A model generated the notes under the pieces. That model did no database searches, was not told where the DNA came from, and was given only the letters and a program-made list of their open reading frames with translations. The position numbers were made by a program, and so were the translations under genes. From positions 558,001 through 622,000 of the forward strand of contig MU119204.1 of assembly GCA_014904845.1 (NCBI GenBank): a DNA stretch of 64,000 bases, read 5' to 3'. Shown here one piece after another: positions 47,101-56,126 of this stretch (its first letter is position 1; every line of letters begins with the position of its first letter). Source of the stretch: Acephala macrosclerotiorum. Taxonomy: Eukaryota > Ascomycota > Leotiomycetes > Helotiales > Mollisiaceae.

Positions 47101-48476
47101 GAACATCGACGAATCGTTTTGCACGCTCGTTGAGGAGCGCCTTCAAGGCACCGACTTAGAACTCGAGGAAAACACAGCTTGGACTATGATGCACAGTACA
47201 AGGTTTCAGACCTGGAAGCACGCTTTTGGATCCTTCGACGAGAAGGAATTCAAGGAACTTCCAGTCAGAGTCCCAGGTCTCAGGATAAATATCTCCGACG
47301 AGAAGGCGGGAATAGCGCTAGGGTCAATGATGTTCTCGCACGACGACTTCCGAAAATTGTTTGACATCGAAGTCGATAAGATGATCCATATCATTCAAAA
47401 TCAGATGGACATAATGCATGTGAAGTATCCTTACAAAAAGATCGTTAGTCCTATCAAGGAATGACAGATGATCAATTGCTGACCACTGAACAGGACTATC
47501 TTGTGCTTTCAGGTGGTTTGGGAAGCTCTGCATACGTGCAAAAGCGTCTCAAGGAAGCCTTGACTGGAGCTAATGCTCACCCAGCCGCACCCTCACTGAA
47601 AGTCATCGCAGCAGCCAATGACGAGCCGTAAGTTTCCGTCGCTGAATCGGAAAATCCAGAGAGCTAACATAACTTAGGCAACTTGCGGTGGTGAAAGGAT
47701 TGGTGTTGGACCGAATGCTGCGCATGACAACGGGAAAAGCCGTACTCAGAGAGAGACTAGCTCGAGCATCATACGGTGTCGTATGCGATGTTGTTTACGA
47801 CCCACGGCGGGACATTGGTCACACGCCGTATAAAGACCCGCTAGATGGACGGCTGTGGTTGAAGAACCATATCATTTGGGTGATCAAGAAGGTAACTATT
47901 TGACAGAGATCAAGGAACGTTCAGCTGACCTTGGCAAGGGCCAATCTATCAGTGTTGACAATGGTCAGAAGCATGAGTTTTCAAGAATCTTTACCCGGCA
48001 ACAGCCTAGGAAATGGAAGTCTACTGTTGTCATCTGCCACAATGACGCCGACGATCTTCCGGACAATATATATGATGGCAAGGAAAAGAATTGTAAGACA
48101 TCAGATCGTGTTGTCATGATCCCACTAACACTTCAAAGCGGACGTAACGATACTGGCAGAAATTCAGTCTGATCTGTCCAGAATAAGTATCAGTAGGTTC
48201 ACCGAACACAAAGGAAAGAGGCGATTGTTCGGGCTTAAAACAGGTGACACATACTACGAGGCGAGGTACGACATAAATTTCATAATCGGCTCTGCTTTGG
48301 ATCTCAGATTCGAGTTGTGGTTCCAGGGTCAGCAGTGGACTGCTGCGAATGCAATTGCGGTTACTTGGCACGAAGGAGTGAATACACAAGCGCAGCCAGC
48401 CGAGGCACCTCAGACGAAGATCTATAGCACTGGAAGAAGTAGAAGGAAGTATGAATGGGGAGACGACGATGACTGA
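44132..48476 (+). CDS. Zinc-finger / HSPA12-like Hsp70-ATPase fusion, with one frameshift
   Basis: Seven exons (44132-44414, 44469-45357, 45425-46371, 46422-47443, 47494-47627, 47678-48092, 48139-48476) encode about 1,342 residues if one base is missing near 47890. The N-terminal about 95 residues (SIFDATDACRRSFEDCL, ENRLADFNLWTAGVGAS) are a helical module common at the front of fungal C2H2/NACHT-type proteins, with the usual follower DANIRRRNRFVYAQHHARKL. A zinc-finger block follows (FKCPCCCETFP, YTCPFDTCP, YWECFACDELG, HIQNRH, CCPLCDV), then an acidic linker. The C-terminal half is an actin/Hsp70-type ATPase like HSPA12: LIVGVDFGMTYTGVAYA (phosphate 1), FMFSLPATFT, LVCDAGGGTTDLSIMQI (phosphate 2), DYLVLSGGLGSSAYVQ (adenosine). 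After VIKK the frame hits TGA at 47901 while the protein-like text continues one frame over: a sequencing error or a real lesion. Confidence 0.82.
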
Positions 48477-48714
48477 TAAGATGGACGGGATACAATCAAC
48501 TAGCAGAGCACGTCAGAATCGGAAACAATTCTACTGATCCTCACAAAACGATAACCACCTATGCTTCCAGAAATTGTACAACGCGATCTAGTGTGAACAC
48601 AAATACTTTGGTGCTGAGCTGGGGAGCCATGTTCGGACTTGAATTTTGTCAGAATAAAGGGGCTTTCGCCAGGATTCTCCCGAGACATGTGAGGCTTGTC
48701 ATTAGTGGGAACAG

Positions 48715-49680
48715 TCACTGAGCCGTGTACCCTCCATCAATAACCAAAGAAGTCCCAGTAACCCACTGAGCATCCTCACTCGCCAAGAAAACCGCCGCAC
48801 CAGCAACATCCTCTGGTTGTCCAAGTGCTCCCCAAGGATGCGCAGCGATAAGTGCCTGAGCTGTACCGACTGCAATCGGATTGTCCGTAGCTCTTGTGAT
48901 GTTCGAGATCAAAGGCGTATCAATGACTGTTTCTCATCAGTCCCGATCGAGAAAGCATGAGCGAGGACTTACAGCTGGGACAAACAGCATTGCAATGGAT
49001 CTTGTCCTTCGCATAATCAACCGCAATTTGCTTCGTCAATCCCATGACTGCATGCTTGCTTGTTGTATAAGACGGTGCACCACCGAGTGCAATCAAGCCA
49101 GCGGTGCTGGCGACGTTGACGATCCAGCCTCGCGTACGATCACCTCGAGGGCTGGCTGGCAGTGGTTCTTGGGCTAAGAATTGCTGCAGGGCATACTTGC
49201 ATCCGAGGAAAACGCCTCGAGTGTTGATAGCCATGGTGTTGTCAAACGAGGAGGTTTGCAGCTCGTGAACCCGGACCCCACCAGGCTGAGCAGCCAGACC
49301 ATCAACATCAGCATTCGCGATGCCGGCGCAGTTGACTATGCTACAACAAGTCAGCCTTTTCCTATACTTTTTATTTACTGGAAGAACACTTACATGTCTA
49401 ATCTTCCATATTGAGCGACAGTCTTCGCAACCAAATCCCTCACTTGATCCTCCTCTCGCACATCCGTCTTGAAATACGTCGCTATGCCACCTTTTTCTGA
49501 ATTGATAACATCGTGTGTCGCAATTTGGAGCCCGTACGCTACATCTGCTTTCGAGACCGGATAAAGATCTGCGCACATCACTGTCGCTCCTTCCTTCGCA
49601 TATCGCAAAGCAATAGCTCGACCTAGGCCAGAACTAGAACCTGTCACGATTGCGACGCGGCCTGCAAGTCTTGGATTCAT
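48715..49680 (-). CDS. Short-chain dehydrogenase/reductase (SDR)
   Basis: Three exons (49394-49680, 48973-49340, 48715-48926) give 288 residues, a normal classical SDR length. The N-terminal Rossmann motif is VAIVTGSSSGLGRAIALRYA; the family NNAG motif appears as NCAGIANA; catalytic Ser lies in IVNVASTAGLIA and Tyr/Lys in APSYTTSKHAVMG; the C-terminal GTSLVIDGGY closes the fold. Such enzymes oxidise or reduce alcohols and ketones with NAD(P)(H); Asp in ATVMCADLY after strand 2 suggests NAD(H). Its substrate cannot be told. It ends about 240 bp from the Hsp70 fusion gene (convergent) and shows no damage. It may be the right border of the island rather than part of it. Confidence 0.93.
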
Positions 49681-50004
49681 GATTGTTCGAAAAAGGATAA
49701 AAATCTGGGAAACTCTCGATTTTACTGCAAACAGCGGACTCGGCCGATCATATATCAATACCGCAGAACCTTAATCACTGACTAAAGGAAAGATTTGTGT
49801 GCTTCGCGCGTACTTACTACGTACATGGTGCCTTGCAGAATGAAGTCTTTCCATGCATATCGCGCATATTGTGAAAATTGTTGTGGGCCGAAGTTCTCCC
49901 TCTGCAGGACTTGGAAATCATGATCAAGTGACGCAAGAGACGGGATGAGTGCTGACGGACCGCCAGGAGCAGCGAATTGAATACATACCGCGGTGTTATA
50001 ATCT
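49681..50004. other. SDR promoter region and unresolved 3' end of the secreted-protein relic
   Basis: The frame of the relic stays open on the minus strand down to about 49782 but the composition no longer looks like the family. No separate gene seen. Confidence 0.35.
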
Positions 50005-50750
50005 AACATTGTAAAGGTCGCCCCGCTTCCAGTTTTCCTCGCAGAAGTGCTTGCAAGTACCGAATCGCCTGCCGGGGTCGACGTAATAGACGCCGATGAT
50101 TGTATGGCGGTAGTAGTCGCGACAGATAGGGACTACTGGTTGTCACTGTTGACCCAGTATTGAAAGCAATGGAAGTCTGCACCGCCGTTATTTCGCCACT
50201 GGTCATCGTCGGGTACGGCCCGCGGTAGAGATTCCCCTGCCTTTCATCAGGCAGCGTATAGGCACCTGTATTGAAGTTTCCAGTGGTACCGTCGGCAGCG
50301 TGGAATGTGTATGCACTATTGAGCCCTGACTGTCAGCGTGACCGGCCGAACCATGGTCCTGTCCTCGTCTTCTCTCATTTCGGGCACTCTAGAGTAACGC
50401 ACGTTCTATCGTAGCAAAAGGGGGAGTTCTTGAATGAGAGGCACTGTTCAGTGGACGAACATGTGGGCGCAGCCCGTTTGCTTAGAGATGGTGTGTCAGA
50501 GCGTTTGACTATTATCGCAATGGCCAACCAATCGACTGCCAGAGCAGTCCAGAAAGCGAGGAAGGCGACATCTGCGTCAATGGGATGGGCGTTGGTAGAG
50601 GTGCATGTTGATTGTGCAGCCTATATGGTACGAGTCTCATGTCCAGGGGGAAAGTGATTGTGATAGAGAGACTTGGGCGGGGTGACACACAACATTGGTA
50701 AGGCTGAGCACGGTGAAGAGTACGGGGAGAAAAAGCTTCATCGTGAACAT
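50005..50750 (-). pseudogene. Small secreted Cys-containing protein gene, probably degraded
   Basis: An ATG at 50750 (or 50741) opens a clear signal peptide, MKLFLPVLFTVLSLTN. After a likely intron, another frame reads STCTSTNAHPIDADVAFLAF, then APTCSSTEQCLSFKNSPFCY with four Cys. After a second likely intron it reads DGTTGNFNTGAYTLPDERQG and GNLYRGPYPT. This pattern (Cys-rich head, GAYTLPD, GNLY-GPYP, then a Ser/Thr tail) recalls a family of small secreted or GPI-anchored fungal proteins of unknown role. The Ser/Thr tail (SSASITSTPAGDSVLASTSA) lies in a different frame from the preceding part, with no good splice pair to bridge them, and no GPI signal follows. So the gene is probably broken, though exon ends are uncertain. 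Confidence 0.4.
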
Positions 50751-52383
50751 ACTCCAAAGTTGATCTAAGGGTCGATATTTTCAAGCACTTGATGGACAAA
50801 TTTCCAGCCAGAAAGGTAAACGACACAACAGGAAGTCGTGTATCCTTCCCTCGATGGGTCCATCATCAGAAATGTCCCAGGTGGAAGGCATGCGCCTTTT
50901 CACTTCATTCAATATTTTCAGCTGAAGGTCCCTCGCGGCTCATCAAGCCATTATATCCCGCCTGGCGAAATTCTAGGCTTTTTTGCAATTTGCTCGGCGG
51001 AACTGGCAAATCGCTCTTGTTGGTGGCTGAGACATTGGTGGTGGCGCCTGCAATAAGTGCTTCACACTATGTATTCGCTCAAATCAATCTTCGAAATTAT
51101 GCAGGGTCCACGGGATATCAATATTGTAACGGCAGACATTGAAGCGCGAGGCTTAACGTTCAATCAGATAATCATATCTCGAGGTGTAAAGCATTCTTGA
51201 AGATTTAAGCGGCGACGACAGCAGCGCACTTGCTCTATCGCAGATATGGCCAGAATTACAAGTTTTCCTAGCAACGCAGCAGCAATTCAACTGTATCACA
51301 GCACTGCGAGTCAAGCCCAAATACGAGAGTGTATTGTTGCAACGAAACGAGATTGTTCAACCACGTTGAGATTGGAAATGCGTCTCATATCCGAGTTCTT
51401 TCTTGCGAGACCGAGAATGTAGGTGGATGAAATCAGAAAGAGAAGAATACAAGGTGAGGGTGCTTGTAGTCCTGATGATGGTGCTAGAAGAGAGACTTCT
51501 GCTCAACATGGCAGCGACCTCTCGACGCTCTACTCCAACTTCCTTGAACAAGAGCCGCTTCCATTCCTTTCTTCAATTGAAATTGATTGAACCTCTGATT
51601 TCGATTGCAATTCCAATCACTATTGTGAATCTGTGAGGTATTTCGCTCTTGCCGGCCTCTGTACATGACGCTTCCTCGCTGCATGCTCTTCCTCTCTGGG
51701 TTTTCGGTGTGTCTCTGCCTCCCAAGTAGTCACCGGTTGCTTTTGAACTCTGGGTTGGGCCCCTTCGTCTTGTCCGTTTGCCATTTGCCCACTGCATTTA
51801 TCGAGTCGAGAGATGCATGCTTTGGCCGCAGGGACGCGGTGTACCGGGTACTGAAGAGGGCTATGGGGAAACATCAATGAATCATTTCTTAGCGGTACGC
51901 ATCCATATGAGCAACATATCTCTTGGATGCTCGGCAAGACGAGATGCGCTTGTGATTGAGAAAGAAAAATGAAAGATCTGTTCAGGAGATGAGACGGAAA
52001 CGTGTCATGGCGCTTGAACTACAAACACCCGATGTCTGGATAAGGCCGCGCCTGATTCGAAGTCCATGTAATTTCAACAATCTATTGCAGAAATAAATAC
52101 TATGGTTATTCTAGACATTTTGTTTGATATACACTCAACACTCAGCATAGGAGACCAGCACCAAAAACTCCTGTTTACAAGGTGCCTGCACAGCACGTGC
52201 CTATAAGCTGGCACTGAAGAGGCAAAGCGTATTCTCGGTTCAATATTTAGCAGGACGCTAAGGTTTCCGCGATTGCTCCGAGCTTCTCTCAGTGAATCAG
52301 TCCAAAAGGTGATATTTCGCATAAGCTACTTACGATCCTCAGACAATAACCACTCTTTGTCAATATCTGGGCAACGATACAAC
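50751..52383. other. Gene-poor spacer, 1.6 kb
   Basis: No frame with protein-like composition or recognisable motif on either strand. It carries the promoter side of the NAD synthetase gene at its right end. Confidence 0.45.
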
Positions 52384-55300
52384 ATGGGGCACTTGATAAC
52401 GGTTGCGACATGCAACCTGAACCAGTGGGCTATGGACTTTGAGGGCAACACTCAAAGGATAATCGAAAGCATCAAACAAGCCAAAGCTGCTGGCGCAAAG
52501 CTCAGAGTTGGACCAGAGCTTGAGATATGCGGGTAGGTCTCATTCGTTTGTGCAAATTCCTCAGAACTAACGTTTTCAGATATGGCTGCTTAGATCACCT
52601 TCTCGAGCAGGATCTTTACCTCCATTGCTGGGAGATGCTAGAAATTTTGCTCAAGGACAAGGAGCTTCATGATATTCTTCTTGATATTGGAATGCCAGGT
52701 AAGTAATTAGCGGGCCCAATTTAAGTTCTTCAAAACAAGCAATCGCTGACTCTCTGATCATCTAGTTCAGCACCGCAACGTGCTTTACAACTGTAGAATT
52801 ATTTGCTTGAATGGCAAAATTCTTCTCATCAGACCGAAAATGTGGCTGGCAAATGATGGAAACTACAGGGAGATGAGACACTTCACTCCATGGTTGAAGC
52901 CACGCGAATATGAGCAGTACCACCTCCCACGCATGATCCAGAAGCTTCAAGGTTCAACACATGTGACTTTTGGCGACGCCGTGATCTCGACACCAGATAC
53001 TTGTGTGGGAGCTGAAACGTGTGAAGAACTCTTCACTCCTGATGCTCCCCATAACCATATGAGTCTTGATGGCGTCGAGGTCATTACAAACTCAAGCGGT
53101 TCTCACTTCACACTGCGCAAGCTCAATACTAGGCTTGAGCTCATCACAGAAGCCACCAAGAAAAATGGTGGTATATACCTGGTTTGCGACCATCCCAGAT
53201 ATATATTTATCATATGTTTGATGCGGCACTAATGATTTTCAGTATTCAAATCAACAAGGTTGTGATGGAGATCGGCTTTACTATGATGGATCTGCTATGA
53301 TTCTGGTTAATGGAGAGGTCAGTCAACCCGTCCTCGATCTGTTCCTAAAGCATAACTAATCCTTTAGGTGGTGGCTCAAGGAACACAATTTTCCTTAAAT
53401 GACGTTGAAGTGGTTACTGGTAAGTAGCTCTCGAATCTAGACCTCTCCATGACAAAGATGCCATGACTTCCTTTATGCTAATCACGTGGGTTAGCCACCA
53501 TTGATCTTGAGGAGGTCCGCGCATATCGATCATCCAAATCTAGGAGTCTCCAAGCAGCTAAGTCCACCGCAAAGTACCACAGAATTCAGACATCTTTCGA
53601 ACTCAGCTCAGAAGAGGATGACGGGGATCTCAGTCGAGCCCCAAGCGTTCCTTTTCAGCCAAGATACCATTCCCCAGAAGAGGAGATTGCTTTGGCCACT
53701 GGAGCATACATGTGGGACTAGTAAGTTGCTTTCACTCTAATTTACAACTCCAGGTCGGAAGCTTTCTCAGGTCTCACAAGCTGCACTCTGCGATTTTTTG
53801 TATTACCAGAAACCTACATAACTAAACTCGTTCTTAGTCTCCGACGATCCACCATATCGGGGTATCTTGTGCCTCTCTCCGGTGGTATCGATTCTTGTGC
53901 AACAGCTACCATGGTATATTCTATGTGCCGAATGGTCATCCAAGCAATTGAAGCCGGTAATAAGCAAGTTATCGAAGATACGAAACGCCTTGCGAAATAT
54001 ACCGAAGGAAAGCTCCCGAAGACTCCTCAAGAGCTTTGCAACCAGATCTTCCATACAGTCTATATGGGAATGTCAAAGCAAAGCTCAAAAGAGACAAGAG
54101 GACGAGCAAGAGAGCTTTCAGAAGCCATCGGCTCCTACCACGTCAACCTAGACATCGACGAAGTCTACAATGCGCAGCGGAATCTGATCGTCACTACCCT
54201 CAATTTCGAGCCCAAGTTTAAGGTCGAAGGGGGATCAAACACCGAAAACTTGATGCTCCAAAATATCCAAGCGTATGTAAATGGGGCATATGCTCCTTCC
54301 CTGCTTTGGGGCGTCTTACGTTTTTCTTGAGACATAACTAACCCCCCCTTCTTCTAGTCGAAGCCGTATGGTGACGGCGTATCAATACGCTCAAATCCTT
54401 CCTCTAGCCCGAAATCGACCTGGTGGAGGCAGCCTCCTCGTTCTCGGTTCAGCAAACGTCGGAGAAAGGTAAGCTTATTTTGATAACAAAATGTTATTGT
54501 TTTCTATGGGTACTCCAGAGCTGGGAGCTGTCTTAGGAGCCTGCCTGCAACGGAATGTTGCAGCTCTCAAGACAACTCCCGGCTTCAGAATCCAGAGCTC
54601 TCTCCCAATCATTAGCTTTCACTCTGCTAATACGATGAAGTCTCCGCGGCTACCTGACTAAGTACGACTGCTCATCTGCAGACATCAACCCTATCGGTAG
54701 CATCGATAAATCGGTAAGTCTTATCTCCATACTAAATTGCCATCTTTTTGTATCGTGGGAGCTCCGGAGCTGGGAGCCGTCTCGAGAGTATGGACGCAAA
54801 CGGACCATATTTCGTTTGCTACTCCCAACAAAACTCGCAGCTCCGGAGTGTCTTTCTCCGAGAAGTGAATTTCGTGATGCTAATAAAAGCCCAGGACCTG
54901 AAACGCTTCATCGCCTGGGCAGAAACTAATTTCTCCCTCCCCTGCCTCAACTCCTTCCTAACCGCCGTCCCGACTGCCGAACTCGAACCCATAACCTCAA
55001 GCTACGTCCAAAGCGACGAAGCCGACATGGGCATGACCTATGACGAACTCACCACTTTCGGCCGTCTCCGAAAAGTAAACAAGTTAGGCCCATTCGGAAT
55101 GTTCCAAAAATTGGTTCATGAATGGGGTGGAGATAGGGAAGAGAGGGAAGGGGATGATGGACCGAGATATTCGCCAAAGCTTATTGCGGAGAAGGTGAAG
55201 AGGTTTTTTCATTTTTATGCGGTTAATAGGCATAAGATGACGACGTTAACGTATGTAACATCCTACCCTTTATCTATCGATATTTCCGGAGCCGAGCTCT

Positions 55301-55535
55301 TCGCGAGTATTGCGAACTCGGCTCTTCAGCTTCTCGACTCCCAAAAAGTATTCAAATACCATACTGATCTATCTATAGGCCGAGTTTGCACTGCAACGAC
55401 TACTCTCCTGACGACAACCGCTTCGACCTAAGACCTTTCCTTTACCCGCCTTTCTGGGGTAGCTGGTCTTTCAAGAAGATTGACAGGGAGTTGGAGAAGA
55501 TTGAGAAAAGGGCGAAGCGTGGGGTGAAGAAGTAA
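52384..55535 (+). CDS. QNS1: Glutamine-dependent NAD+ synthetase
   Basis: Last step of NAD+ synthesis: nicotinic acid adenine dinucleotide plus glutamine and ATP gives NAD+. Eleven exons (52384-52532, 52580-52698, 52766-53181, 53243-53317, 53368-53419, 53495-53720, 53838-54272, 54358-54468, 54641-54713, 54895-55250, 55379-55535) join in phase to 722 residues; yeast Qns1 is 714. The N-terminal nitrilase-type glutaminase has its triad: Glu in [16 protein letters not shown], Lys in [20 protein letters not shown], Cys in [13 protein letters not shown]. The C-terminal synthetase has the P-loop [13 protein letters not shown], then [10 protein letters not shown] and [17 protein letters not shown]. 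The gene looks intact. Introns 9 (172 nt), 10 (181 nt) and 11 (128 nt, between 55250 and 55379) are much longer than most others and hold stem-loop-rich inserts. Confidence 0.95.
54469..54640 (+). repeat. Long intron of QNS1 with stem-loop insert (copy A)
   Basis: 172 nt. It contains ctccagagctgggagctgtc, which matches copy B in the next intron at about 18 of 20 positions, and ends in a branch/acceptor stretch (ctgctaatacgatgaag) like that of copy B. Possible introner-like element. Confidence 0.45.
54714..54894 (+). repeat. Long intron of QNS1 with stem-loop insert (copy B)
   Basis: 181 nt. It contains ctccggagctgggagccgtc, similar to copy A, and a second agctccggag box further on. The near-palindromic agctccggagct should fold. 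Confidence 0.45.
55251..55378 (+). repeat. Long intron of QNS1 with perfect hairpin (copy C)
   Basis: 128 nt. gagccgag (55289-55296) and ctcggctc (55317-55324) form a perfect 8-bp stem; the left arm is preceded by tccggagc as in copy B. Likeness to copies A and B is weaker. Confidence 0.4.
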
Positions 55536-56126
55536 AAGGAATAGCTGGCTATTAAAGGGTTAGTAAATTGAGCGAGGATTGATTTCAGGCATGAAGCCTG
55601 AGCTGTACTCTACTCTCTTGCAAATTTCATTGGATTTGAAGAACATTGACTCGACAATGAGATTCTATGCTTTCTAGATTTTTGGTACCCATCTTCTGAA
55701 GTTACCAATGACGCATCACCTCAAAAAGAGCAGTCAAACCAGAAAGCAGGAAGGTCCAAGGTAGATACTTTTGTATTGTCTCGCTTCACAACGGAACAAC
55801 TGACTATCCCCTTCCCAACTCAAGCCATTCCATTCATTCATCCATTTTGTACCACCACACCATCCATCCATCCTCCCATCCCTACCATTGATTTCCCACG
55901 AATCGAATCTACTTCCCTCAACAAACTGAAAAGCTACCAACGAAAGACGAAGTGAACTTCATCACTGTGGTATCGCAACGCATCGCCAATCTCAAATTAC
56001 AAAATGCTCATACAAATCAAGCAAACACCGCACGCAAGCATTTATATTAAAATGCTCCCCTTCCACTCGCTATGTCCTCCGATCAATTCATCATTATTTT
56101 GTCCTCCACGACATCGAACTTTTCAT
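55536..56126. other. Convergent intergenic region with low-complexity CCAT repeats
   Basis: 3' flanks of QNS1 and the tricalbin gene. About 55820-55890 is built of imperfect cattc/catc repeats on the plus strand. Confidence 0.55.

Noticed and set aside
55820..55890. CCAT-rich stretch as a functional tandem repeat
   Set aside because: Units are irregular and it lies in a convergent 3' spacer; treated as low complexity only.
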